A stretch of DNA of 10,884 nucleotides from an uncultured Actinomycetes bacterium (GTDB lineage Bacteria; Actinomycetota; Actinomycetes; Mycobacteriales; Mycobacteriaceae). Below, one piece after another: positions 1 through 7,191 of the stretch (position 1 is the first letter of the stretch; every line of letters starts with the position of its first letter). The notes beneath the pieces are model-generated. The model saw only the letters and a program-made list of their open reading frames with translations, had not been told where the DNA came from and ran no database searches. The stretch is from the NCBI GenBank assembly GCA_903911165.1, contig CAIWCQ010000341.1, positions 1 to 10,884 on the forward strand. Reading direction: 5' to 3'. The translations under genes were made by a program, and so were the position numbers.

Positions 1-537
1 GAGATGAAGTCGACCGGTGAGGTGATGGGTATCGATCATGATTTCGGCAGTGCCTTCGCCAAAAGCCAGACTGCGGCCTACGGGTCACTGCCGCTCACCG
101 GCACGGTGTTCGTCTCGGTGGCGAATCGCGACAAGCGCTCGCTGGTGTTCCCGGTTAAACGGCTTGCCGATCTCGGTTTTCGGGTGCTCGCAACTGAGGG
201 TACTGCGGAGATGCTGCGGCGCAACGGTATTCCGTGCCAGGTGGTTCGCAAGCACTTTGAGACCCCTGGTGAGGGGCGTCCGGTGATGACCGCGATCGAC
301 GCGATCAACGCCGGCGAGGTCGGCATGGTGATCAACACCCCGTATGGCAATTCCGGGCCGCGCATCGACGGTTACGAGATCCGGTCGGCCGCCGTGTCGA
401 TGAACATCCCGTGCATCACCACGGTGCAGGGCGCGTCGGCGGCGGTGCAGGGAATCGAAGCCGCCATCCGAGGTGAGATCGGGGTGCGATCATTGCAGGA
501 ACTTCACGCGTCATTCGGCAAAGCCTCGGATGACTGA
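1..537 (+). CDS. carB: Carbamoyl-phosphate synthase large subunit, C-terminal part (partial)
   Basis: The gene enters from the left edge in frame 1 and ends at TGA 535-537, so only the last 178 codons are present. CarB makes carbamoyl phosphate from bicarbonate, ATP and glutamine-derived ammonia for pyrimidine and arginine synthesis, together with CarA. The first visible residues, [12 protein letters not shown], are the hallmark end of the second ATP-grasp half. The rest is the MGS-like allosteric domain, with [38 protein letters not shown] near the phosphate-binding part, and a terminal helix. The stop overlaps the pyrF start by 8 nt, suggesting translational coupling in a pyrimidine operon. 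Identity is very secure; the missing N-terminal part (about 940 residues judging from the usual family length) lies outside the window. Confidence 0.97.
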   Translation, partial: EMKSTGEVMGIDHDFGSAFAKSQTAAYGSLPLTGTVFVSVANRDKRSLVFPVKRLADLGFRVLATEGTAEMLRRNGIPCQVVRKHFETPGEGRPVMTAIDAINAGEVGMVINTPYGNSGPRIDGYEIRSAAVSMNIPCITTVQGASAAVQGIEAAIRGEIGVRSLQELHASFGKASDD

Positions 538-1357
538 ATCGGGGAGTTTCGGTGCGCGCCTGGCCGCCGCGATCACGGCCCGAGGCCCACTGTGCGTGGG
601 TATCGACCCGCACCCGGAACTGCTACAGGCTTGGGGACTGCCCGTCACCGCGGACGGTCTGGCCCGGTTCTGCGACATCTGCGTGCAGGCCTTCGCGGGT
701 TTTGCCGTCGTCAAGCCACAGGTCGCGTTCTTCGAGGCCTACGGGTCCGCAGGTTTCACAGTGTTGGAACGCACCACCGCCGCCTTGCGCGGTGCTGGCG
801 TTCTTGTCCTCGCCGATGCCAAGCGCGGCGACATCGGATCGACCATGGCCGCCTACGCGCAGGCCTGGGTGGGCGAGGGCCCGTTGGCGACCGATGCGGT
901 GACCGCCTCGCCCTACCTGGGCTTCGGCTCCCTGATGCCATTGCTCGAGGTCGCCGCCGCCCACGACCGAGGGGTATTCGTCCTGGCTGCCACATCGAAC
1001 CCGGAGGGCGCGAGCATCCAGCGCGCCGTCATCGACGGGCGCAGCGTCGCCCAGTCGGTCGTCGACGCGGCGGGGACCCTCAACCGTGTCGCGGGGGGAG
1101 AGTTCGGGTCGGTGGGCGTGGTCGTCGGCGCCACGCTTGACCAAGTGCCCGATCTGAGTGCCCTTGGCGGTCCGGTACTCGTGCCCGGTGTCGGCGCCCA
1201 GGGGGGCCGTCCGGAGGCGCTTGCGGGTCTCGGGGGCGCGCGCGCCGGACAACTGCTGCCGGCGGTGTCCCGCGATGTCCTGCGTGCCGGTCCGGACCCT
1301 GCGGCGGTTCGCCGGGCAGGGGAGAGGATCCTCGACGCCGTTGCGTATCTGGCGTGA
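530..1357 (+). CDS. pyrF: Orotidine 5'-phosphate decarboxylase (type 2, mycobacterial)
   Basis: This 275-residue protein decarboxylates OMP to UMP, the last step of de novo pyrimidine synthesis in the cytoplasm. Visible motifs are GIDPHPELL at 24-32, the catalytic DAKRGDIG at 96-103 (D96, K98 and D101 form the charged Asp/Lys network), SPYLGFGSL, and PGVGAQGG near the C-terminus for phosphate binding. This fits the long type 2 PyrF family of about 275 residues. I chose ATG 530 because it gives the family N-terminus ([11 protein letters not shown]) and overlaps the carB stop; an upstream in-frame start at 473 would only add residues lying inside carB. The TGA stop at 1355-1357 is in the first unit of a 24-bp tandem repeat, and the other units carry TGC there. 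A readthrough product would gain 30 residues before TGA 1448-1450. Confidence 0.96.
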   Translation: MTESGSFGARLAAAITARGPLCVGIDPHPELLQAWGLPVTADGLARFCDICVQAFAGFAVVKPQVAFFEAYGSAGFTVLERTTAALRGAGVLVLADAKRGDIGSTMAAYAQAWVGEGPLATDAVTASPYLGFGSLMPLLEVAAAHDRGVFVLAATSNPEGASIQRAVIDGRSVAQSVVDAAGTLNRVAGGEFGSVGVVVGATLDQVPDLSALGGPVLVPGVGAQGGRPEALAGLGGARAGQLLPAVSRDVLRAGPDPAAVRRAGERILDAVAYLA

Positions 1358-1417
1358 GACGCGGAAACCTATCTGGCGTGCCACGCGGGGACCTATCTGG
1401 CGTGCCACGCGGGGACG
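1346..1417 (+). repeat. 24-bp tandem repeat (3 units) spanning the pyrF stop codon
   Basis: Three direct units lie at 1346-1369, 1370-1393 and 1394-1417. Each begins TATCTGGCGTG and continues with an ACGCGG core. Unit 1 encodes the pyrF end, Tyr-Leu-Ala-stop. Units 2 and 3 are nearly identical to each other and keep the same reading frame, but read Tyr-Leu-Ala-Cys because TGA is TGC. Unit 1 differs from unit 2 at four positions: AG for CC just after the TG, and AA for GG further on. Just downstream (1425-1447) lies a shorter repeat, CGCGACACG twice, which may be a decayed continuation. The boundaries are exact in the sequence; its role is unknown. Confidence 0.93.
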
Positions 1418-1657
1418 GCAACCGGCCGCGACACGCGCGACACGCCGTGAAGTGCTCAAACCGGTCGAAATTGATTCGCGGGATCGGTTCGGCGGCGACA
1501 CTCGGCGCCTCGCCGGATCAGGTGAGTGAGCTGAAAGCCCTGCTAGATTGCTGTTTTTTAGAAGGCGGGGGGTGTTTTCGGCGGCCCGCCACCGGCCCCG
1601 CGGGGTTCGCCACGGGATGGTTCGGAGCATCCTGCGGGCAGCCCTGTGCTGCGGGTT

Positions 1658-1679
1658 CGCCCCCGTGAAGCGGGGGGCG
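1658..1679. other. GC-rich hairpin upstream of mihF
   Basis: The left arm CGCCCCC (1658-1664) pairs with GGGGGCG (1673-1679), giving seven GC pairs around a loop that contains GTGAAGCG. The downstream sequence is GGTTAGATTT and not a T run, so a classical intrinsic terminator is not supported. It could end pyrF transcription, as mycobacterial terminators without a U tract have been proposed, or lie in the mihF leader. Pairing is seen directly; function is unknown. Confidence 0.4.
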
Positions 1680-1762
1680 GGTTAGATTTCGTCTGCAAGT
1701 CTGGGTACGGTCGGCGGCGCTGGCCAAAGAACCTGGCCCAGGCATAACAATGATGGTGATGA

Positions 1763-1770
1763 GACGGAGG
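1763..1770 (+). promoter_or_regulatory. Ribosome-binding site of mihF
   Basis: GACGGAGG lies 5 nt before the GTG at 1776. It fixes the short form of mIHF: the same reading frame has no supported start further upstream. Confidence 0.7.
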
Positions 1771-1775
1771 AACCC

Positions 1776-2093
1776 GTGGCCCTTCCCCAGTTGACTGATG
1801 AGCAGCGCGCGGCCGCGTTGGAAAAGGCCGCCGCCGCTCGCAAGATCCGAGCGGAACTCAAGGAGCGACTCAAGCGCGGCGGCACCAATCTTCAGCAGGT
1901 GCTCAAAGATGCCGAGACCAACGAGGTCCTCGGCAAGATGAAAGTCTCCGCACTGCTGGAAGCTTTGCCCAAGGTTGGCAAGGTCAAGGCGCAGGAGATC
2001 ATGACCGAACTGGAGATCGCCCCGACGCGCCGCCTGCGCGGTCTCGGCGATCGTCAGCGCAAGGCCCTGCTGGCGAAGTTCGACTTCTCCTAA
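1776..2093 (+). CDS. mihF: Mycobacterial integration host factor (mIHF)
   Basis: A 105-residue basic nucleoid-associated protein that binds and bends DNA, is required for mycobacteriophage L5 integration and is essential in several mycobacteria (family knowledge). It has an N-terminal lysine/alanine/arginine-rich helix (about residues 8-35, EKAAAARKIRAELKERLKRG). A helix-turn-helix-like core follows (LLEALPKVGKVKAQEIMTELEI, broken here by position about 61-82), where PKVGKVKA is the DNA-contacting hairpin. The tail is RRLRGLGDRQRKALLAKF. The start is GTG 1776, with a strong Shine-Dalgarno at 1763-1770. Some mycobacterial annotations use a much longer N-terminus; here the 105-residue form is the only one supported. 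It lies 9 bp before gmk, so the two are probably co-transcribed. Confidence 0.95.
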   Translation: MALPQLTDEQRAAALEKAAAARKIRAELKERLKRGGTNLQQVLKDAETNEVLGKMKVSALLEALPKVGKVKAQEIMTELEIAPTRRLRGLGDRQRKALLAKFDFS

Positions 2094-2102
2094 AGCAGGC
2101 CA

Positions 2103-2729
2103 ATGGACGCCGGCAGTGGGCCGGATGGCTGGGACGAATCGTCTCGTCAGACATCGACGAGTGGTCGTGTTCTGGTGCTGTCCGGCCCCTCTGCTGTCGG
2201 CAAGTCGACAGTGGTGCGGTGCCTTCGTGAACGGGTCCCGGATCTGTACTTCAGTGTGTCGGTGACCACCCGTCTGCCACGGCCGGGCGAGACCGATGGC
2301 GTCGATTACCGGTTTGTTCCGCCTGAACGATTCCAGCAGTTCATCGACGACGGCGAACTGCTGGAGTGGGCCGAGATCCATGGCGGGCTGCACCGGTCGG
2401 GCACTCTGGCCGAGCCGATTCGCCGGATGTCGCAGGGCGGCCGCCCGGTGCTGATCGAGGTCGATCTGGCCGGCGCACGGTCGGTCAAGCGGGCCCTGCC
2501 GGATGCCGTGACCGTTTTCCTGGCACCGCCCAACCGCGAGGCGTTGCGGCAGCGGCTCATCGGCCGGGGCACTGAAACAGCGGAGATTATGGCCCGTCGA
2601 CTGGCCACCGCCGATGTCGAGCTAGCGGCCCAGGATGAGTTCGACATGGTCGTCGTGAACAGCCGATTGGAGTCGGCGTGCTCTGAATTGGTAACCTTGC
2701 TGGTGGGAAACGCGCCTCAGTCGGCGTAA
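2103..2729 (+). CDS. gmk: Guanylate kinase
   Basis: This 208-residue cytoplasmic enzyme phosphorylates GMP (or dGMP) to GDP with ATP. The Walker A loop is GPSAVGKST at residues 28-36. The GMP-binding region follows, with S53, T55, R57 and R60 in [19 protein letters not shown], and Y69 in the conserved DY pair. The lid and second half contain [24 protein letters not shown] and the arginine-rich segment [10 protein letters not shown]. The mycobacterial N-terminal extension of about 20 residues ([15 protein letters not shown]) is present. ATG 2103 lies 9 bp after the mihF stop with a weak GCAGG upstream, consistent with coupling to mihF. The stop codon TAA 2727-2729 is in the bulge of a hairpin. 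Confidence 0.96.
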   Translation: MDAGSGPDGWDESSRQTSTSGRVLVLSGPSAVGKSTVVRCLRERVPDLYFSVSVTTRLPRPGETDGVDYRFVPPERFQQFIDDGELLEWAEIHGGLHRSGTLAEPIRRMSQGGRPVLIEVDLAGARSVKRALPDAVTVFLAPPNREALRQRLIGRGTETAEIMARRLATADVELAAQDEFDMVVVNSRLESACSELVTLLVGNAPQSA

Positions 2730-2749
2730 GTGGTCACCGACCACCGACT
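2719..2749. terminator. Hairpin over the gmk stop codon (possible terminator or processing site)
   Basis: An outer stem AGTCG (2719-2723) with CGACT (2745-2749) encloses an inner stem GTGGTC (2730-2735) with GACCAC (2739-2744) and a 3-nt loop ACC. A 6-nt bulge containing the TAA stop separates the stems on the left side. All 11 pairs are canonical. No T tract follows (the next bases are CAACCCTTCAA), so termination is only possible, not shown. It could also be an RNA processing or stability element between gmk and rpoZ. Confidence 0.4.
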
Positions 2750-2803
2750 CAACCCTTCAATCCGCCCGGGGAATGTCCCCGCTATCCGCCAGGAGAACGC
2801 GAA

Positions 2804-3103
2804 GTGACAGTGAATTCGGATCATTACGATCCGGCCCCGGGCGCAGCCTCCGCCTACGACACGCCGTTGGGCATCACCAACCCGCCCATCGACGAATTAT
2901 TGGATCGGGTGTCGAGCAAGTACGCGTTGGTGATTTACGCGGCCAAGCGGGCCCGGCAGATCAATGACTACTACAACCAGTTGGGCGACGGCATCCTCGA
3001 GTACGTGGGTCCGCTCGTTGAGCCCGGCCTGCAGGAGAAGCCGCTATCGCTGGCCCTGCGGGAGATTCACGGCGATCTGCTCGAACACACCGAAGGCGAG
3101 TAG
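2804..3103 (+). CDS. rpoZ: DNA-directed RNA polymerase omega subunit
   Basis: This 99-residue protein clamps and stabilises the beta' subunit of RNA polymerase. The conserved core is unmistakable: [21 protein letters not shown], then [20 protein letters not shown] (the omega signature with the RAR(Q)IN motif), and the mycobacterial tail [34 protein letters not shown] split as [13 protein letters not shown] and [16 protein letters not shown]. The start is GTG 2804 with AGGAGA at 2791-2796. The N-terminus before YDTPLG is short and variable, as in relatives (the M. tuberculosis protein is about 110 residues, from memory). The 74-bp gap after gmk contains the gmk-stop hairpin; only 24 bp separate its stop from the chosen coaBC start. 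Confidence 0.97.
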   Translation: MTVNSDHYDPAPGAASAYDTPLGITNPPIDELLDRVSSKYALVIYAAKRARQINDYYNQLGDGILEYVGPLVEPGLQEKPLSLALREIHGDLLEHTEGE

Positions 3104-3118
3104 CCGCGGCGAACGCGG
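3104..3118. promoter_or_regulatory. Perfect small hairpin filling the rpoZ-coaBC spacer
   Basis: CCGCG (3104-3108), loop GCGAA, CGCGG (3114-3118). The stem begins directly after the rpoZ TAG and ends directly before the GTG at 3119. It occupies the place where a Shine-Dalgarno for coaBC would be expected, and none is obvious there. It may tune coaBC translation; this is inference from position only. Confidence 0.35.
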
Positions 3119-3127
3119 GTGTTGTCT

Positions 3128-4378
3128 ATGAGCCCCAAGCGGATCATCGTCGGCGTCGCCGGTGGCATCGCGGCCTACAAGGCCTGCTCGGTGGTGCGTC
3201 AACTCAGCGAGGCGGGTCATCACGTTCGGGTCGTCCCCACCGAGTCCGCGCTGAGGTTTGTCGGCGCCGCCACCTTCGAGGCGCTGTCCGGAAATCCAGT
3301 GCGCACCGGTGTTTTCGAAGATGTGCCCGAGGTTCCGCATGTCCGCCTCGGGCAGGAGGCGGATCTGGTCGTCGTCGTGCCTGCGACGGCAGACCTACTT
3401 GCACGCGCGGTCGCCGGCCGTGCCGACGACCTGCTGACCGCCACCTTGCTGACCGCGCGATGCCCGGTGCTGTTCGCTCCGGCGATGCACACCGAGATGT
3501 GGCAGCACCCGGCAACCGTCGCCAACGTCGCGACCCTGCGCGATCGGCGGGTGATCGTCCTGGAACCGGCCTCCGGGCGGCTCACCGGCGCAGACACCGG
3601 TACCGGTCGGTTACCCGAGCCCGCGGAGATCGTCGCGTTCGCCGAGTTGTTGCTCGAACGGCCCGACGCGCTGCCATTCGACCTCAGCGGCACCCGGGTT
3701 CTGGTGACCGCGGGCGGAACACGCGAGGCCATGGATCCGGTCCGGTTCATCGGCAACCGAAGTTCTGGAAAGCAGGGCTACGCGGTGGCTCGGGTTGCGG
3801 CCCAACGCGGGGCTGAGGTCACTCTCATCGCGGGGAACACCGCCGGACTTGCTGATCCGGCCGGCGTGCACGTCCTGCAGGTCACCTCGGCCGCCCAGAT
3901 GCACGAGGCGGTTGCCAAGGAGGTCCCCGACGCGCACGTGCTTGTGATGGCGGCGGCGGTCGCCGACTACCGGCCGGCTCAGGTTGCCACCAGCAAGATC
4001 AAGAAGTCTGCCGGCTCCGAAGATGAGCGGCCGGCGGTGGAGCTGGTGCGCACTGACGACGTCCTGGCCGGTGCGGTCCGCCAGCGCGTCGACGGCGCGC
4101 TCCCGGACATGCGCGTGATCGTCGGGTTCGCCGCCGAGACCGGCGACGCAGAAGGCGACGTGTTGTTCCATGCGCGGGCGAAACTGCGCCGGAAGGCCTG
4201 CGACCTGCTGGTGGTTAACGCCGTCGGGGACGGTCGCGCCTTCGAGGTGGATAGCAATGACGGTTGGCTGTTGGGCGCCGACGGCACCGAATCGGCCCTG
4301 GAGCATGGCTCGAAGACTCTGATGGCGAGCCGTATTGTGGACGCGATCGCCGCGTTGCATCGCGGTAGCGGGGGATAG
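3128..4378 (+). CDS. coaBC: Bifunctional phosphopantothenoylcysteine decarboxylase / phosphopantothenate-cysteine ligase (CoaBC, Dfp)
   Basis: This 416-residue two-domain cytoplasmic enzyme turns 4'-phosphopantothenate and cysteine into 4'-phosphopantetheine for coenzyme A. The N-terminal flavin-dependent CoaC half (about 1-180) has GGIAAYK at 12-18, the catalytic His at 71 (HVRLGQEADL) and PAMHTEMW at 118-125, where the usual Asn of PXMNXXMW is His. In the substrate flap GRLTGADTGTGRLPEP the position of the usual Cys is Gly154. The C-terminal CTP-dependent CoaB half has VTAGGTREAMDPVRFIGNRS, the dimer region with AAAVADYRPAQ, and SKIKK at 289-293 (K290 matches the conserved ligase lysine). 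I chose ATG 3128; in-frame GTG 3119 and TTG 3122 are alternatives, and none has a strong Shine-Dalgarno. It follows rpoZ and precedes metK, the usual mycobacterial order. Confidence 0.95.
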   Translation: MSPKRIIVGVAGGIAAYKACSVVRQLSEAGHHVRVVPTESALRFVGAATFEALSGNPVRTGVFEDVPEVPHVRLGQEADLVVVVPATADLLARAVAGRADDLLTATLLTARCPVLFAPAMHTEMWQHPATVANVATLRDRRVIVLEPASGRLTGADTGTGRLPEPAEIVAFAELLLERPDALPFDLSGTRVLVTAGGTREAMDPVRFIGNRSSGKQGYAVARVAAQRGAEVTLIAGNTAGLADPAGVHVLQVTSAAQMHEAVAKEVPDAHVLVMAAAVADYRPAQVATSKIKKSAGSEDERPAVELVRTDDVLAGAVRQRVDGALPDMRVIVGFAAETGDAEGDVLFHARAKLRRKACDLLVVNAVGDGRAFEVDSNDGWLLGADGTESALEHGSKTLMASRIVDAIAALHRGSGG

Positions 4379-4455
4379 CTTCCACCACGTCGCCGGTTGG
4401 ATAGTCCGTGCGACTCGAAAGATCTGCCCATTGAGAACCGAAAGGGATTAATACG

Positions 4456-5666
<1,211 letters not shown>

Positions 5667-5667
<1 letters not shown>

Positions 5668-5698
5668 CCCGTCACATCAGCGTAGGACTGGACCGGGC
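5667..5698. terminator. Weak inverted repeat between convergent metK and hemophore genes
   Basis: GCCCG (5667-5671) can pair with CGGGC (5694-5698), and TC with GA next to it across a one-base bulge, leaving a loop of about 17 nt. It fills the 35-bp gap between two convergent stop codons, so it could serve as a bidirectional terminator. There is no T tract and the stem is short. Low confidence. Confidence 0.22.
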
Positions 5699-5702
5699 CT
5701 GC

Positions 5703-6092
5703 TCAACTGCCAACGAACTGGTCGAACGCCCATTGAAACTGCGGGGGCACGACGGCGACGCCGCATTGATTTTGGATTTCGCCGAGCGGGGCAAGGATCG
5801 CCTTGAACTCGGCATACTGCTGCGGATTTGACGCGGCGTACGCCTGCAGGGTGGCTGCTGCCTGGGGACGCGGCTGCAGGGCCGCTGTCATCAGCACCTT
5901 GTTCCCGGCAGGATTGCTGTTCAGGTAGTTCTGGGCCTGCTTGGTCACCGCTGCGACAGTGCTGTCGACGCCAGCGGGACTGCAGTCCGGAGCGGCAGAA
6001 GCCACCGGAACGGCGATACCGATGGCGAGGCCGCCGCCAATGAGGGTGCCCGCGCAGATACGGACGAAGCGGGACGGGTCACTGGATGTCAT
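5703..6092 (-). CDS. Secreted hemophore-related protein (Rv0203/Rv1174c-type family)
   Basis: This 129-residue exported protein has a signal peptide: a short basic start (R8, R11), a hydrophobic stretch at about 12-30, and AXA-type cleavage around VASAAP (31-35). The mature part of about 95 residues is alanine/glutamine-rich and helical, with Cys37 and Cys110 placed to form one disulfide. Motifs such as YLNSNPAGNKVLMTAALQ and ASNPQQYAEFKAI resemble the mycobacterial hemophore-related family (TIGR04529), which includes the heme carrier Rv0203. Heme binding by this copy is inference. The Shine-Dalgarno GGAGGA lies about 6101-6107. It lies 103 bp downstream of the esterase on the same strand, and no IdeR-type iron box is visible upstream. 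It may instead be a general secreted helical protein of the same fold. Confidence 0.8.
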   Translation of the reverse strand: MTSSDPSRFVRICAGTLIGGGLAIGIAVPVASAAPDCSPAGVDSTVAAVTKQAQNYLNSNPAGNKVLMTAALQPRPQAAATLQAYAASNPQQYAEFKAILAPLGEIQNQCGVAVVPPQFQWAFDQFVGS

Positions 6093-6156
6093 GGTTCGTG
6101 GTCCTCCGAGTTGTAACTGGTGCGGTCATTGAATGCTTTCGTCCCTCTACGTGCAA

Positions 6157-6185
6157 ACGTTACCTGCGGTACTGTCCAAGGTAAA
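6157..6185 (-). promoter_or_regulatory. Possible promoter of the hemophore-related gene
   Basis: On the minus strand TTTACC (6185-6180) and TAACGT (6162-6157) are separated by 17 nt, resembling weak -35 and -10 elements. This is the most AT-rich part of the 103-bp gap between the esterase stop and the hemophore start. Only a motif match; other spacings are possible. Confidence 0.25.
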
Positions 6186-6195
6186 TAAATCCTGT

Positions 6196-7191
6196 TCAGC
6201 GGTGTAAAGCCGCCCGTAGGGCGGCCAAGCCACGGTCGCTGGCCGCGGTGGCGGTCGGCACGACACCGACGTAACCGAGATAGCCGTGGACCAGCGTCTC
6301 GGCGTTATGCAACTCCACCTCGCCACCGGCGGCGGTTAGCAGTTCGGCGTAGCGGACACCGTCGTCGCGCAGTGGGTCGTGCCCAGCGACCGCCACGTAG
6401 GCGGGTGGCAGCCCGGACAGGTCCTCCGCACGGCCGGGAGCCAGCGTGGCCGGGGGATCGGCCGGGTCGAGATGGCCGGCGTACCAGCGGGTGAACGCCG
6501 CCATGGCGTCGCCGTCGAGCACGGGGGCGTCGGCGTTCTCGCCGAACGACGGCAGGGAGGTGTCCCACATCGTCGCCGGGTACCACAGCAATTGAAAGGC
6601 CAACCGGGGTCCACCACCGGACGACCGGTTCGCATCCCGGGCCAGGTGGGTGACAACCGCCGCGAGATTGCCGCCGGCCGAATCACCGGCCACCGCCAGG
6701 CGAGACGGATCAGCACCGAACTGCCCGGCGTTGGCGGCCACCCAGCAGGTGGCCGCCCACGCGTCCTCGACCGCAGCGGGATACGGATGCTCGGGTGCCA
6801 GTCGGTAATCGACCGATACCACCACGGTTGCTGCGCCGACGGCATGCTCGCGGGCTGTGACGTCGTGGGTGTCTAGATCGCCGAGGGCGAATCCACCACC
6901 GTGGAAGAACATCGTGACGGGGTGTGCACCTTCCCTGGAATCGGCGTCGGTTGTCTGATTGACGCCTTCGGCGTCGGTGGGCCAGTAGACGCGAACCGGG
7001 ATCGGTCCGGCGGGTCCGTCGATGCGGAGGTCCTCGACTCTGAGGTCGGGATGCATTGGCCTGCGGGGCAATTCGCGCAAACCGCGTCGCGCGGCTTCGA
7101 CGCCGTCGTCGACGTTCAACCGGAATGGAACTGAGTCCAGTACCTTCTGCAGGATGGCATCAACCGGTGGTTTGTCGTGGGCCATGGACAC
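6196..7191 (-). CDS. Alpha/beta hydrolase, HSL-family esterase/lipase (LipI-like)
   Basis: This 331-residue serine hydrolase of the hormone-sensitive-lipase family (alpha/beta hydrolase fold 3) is probably a carboxylesterase for short-chain acyl esters. The oxyanion-hole motif HGGG is at 97-100, the nucleophile elbow GDSAGG has Ser171, the acid is Asp272 in GHDPLRDDG, and the His is His302 in VHGYLG. DYRLAPEHPYPAA (128-140) is typical of the family. No signal peptide is seen, so it should be cytoplasmic or membrane-associated. Its position next to an Rv1401-like gene matches lipI (Rv1400c) of M. tuberculosis, from memory, but the lipH/lipI/lipN paralogues are similar, so no symbol is given. 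GTG 7191 and ATG 7185 are both possible starts; neither has a clear Shine-Dalgarno. The ATG overlaps the start codon of the divergent gene. Confidence 0.93.
   Translation of the reverse strand: MSMAHDKPPVDAILQKVLDSVPFRLNVDDGVEAARRGLRELPRRPMHPDLRVEDLRIDGPAGPIPVRVYWPTDAEGVNQTTDADSREGAHPVTMFFHGGGFALGDLDTHDVTAREHAVGAATVVVSVDYRLAPEHPYPAAVEDAWAATCWVAANAGQFGADPSRLAVAGDSAGGNLAAVVTHLARDANRSSGGGPRLAFQLLWYPATMWDTSLPSFGENADAPVLDGDAMAAFTRWYAGHLDPADPPATLAPGRAEDLSGLPPAYVAVAGHDPLRDDGVRYAELLTAAGGEVELHNAETLVHGYLGYVGVVPTATAASDRGLAALRAALHR

Larger units (their letters stand above)
1358..1775. other. pyrF-mihF intergenic region, no convincing gene
   Basis: This spacer of 418 bp holds the rest of the 24-bp repeat, short CGCGACACG repeats, a run of six to seven T near 1554-1559, the palindrome CCCCGCGGGG at 1596-1605, a strong GC hairpin at 1658-1679 and the mihF leader. 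The motif TTAGATT or CTAGATT occurs twice (about 1543 and 1682) and a TANNNT-type box TACGGT occurs at 1706-1711, but no good -35 element accompanies them, so no promoter is called. Open frames here (for example plus strand 1354-1668) start inside the repeats, have repetitive low-complexity sequence and no clear ribosome-binding site. In M. tuberculosis, from memory, this spacer holds the PE15/PPE20 pair; neither PE nor PPE motifs are seen here. Confidence 0.7.

Noticed and set aside
473..529. Longer pyrF start at 473
   Set aside because: It would extend pyrF into the carB coding region with residues unlike the family N-terminus; ATG 530 overlaps the carB stop neatly.
623..1630. 335-codon open frame on the minus strand over pyrF
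   Set aside because: It lies antisense to pyrF, runs through the tandem repeats, has arginine-rich composition typical of GC-rich shadow frames and shows no family motif.
1354..1668. 104-codon plus-strand frame after pyrF
   Set aside because: It starts in the repeats, is low complexity (repeated SGVPRGD) and lacks a ribosome-binding site; best explained by the repeat and GC-rich DNA.
3611..4360. 249-codon minus-strand frame over coaBC
   Set aside because: The plus-strand frame carries every CoaBC motif; the opposite frame has no recognisable domain.
4379..4455. SAM riboswitch upstream of metK
   Set aside because: Only 77 bp, no SAM-I type core or multi-stem structure seen, and no terminator.
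6093..6195. IdeR iron box before the hemophore gene
   Set aside because: No sequence resembling TTAGGTTAGGCTAACCTAA is present in the gap.
7022..7183. N-terminal extension of the YhhN-like protein to 7022
   Set aside because: These codons are antisense to the esterase and encode Arg/Ser-rich sequence; the hydrophobic protein begins near ATG 7184.
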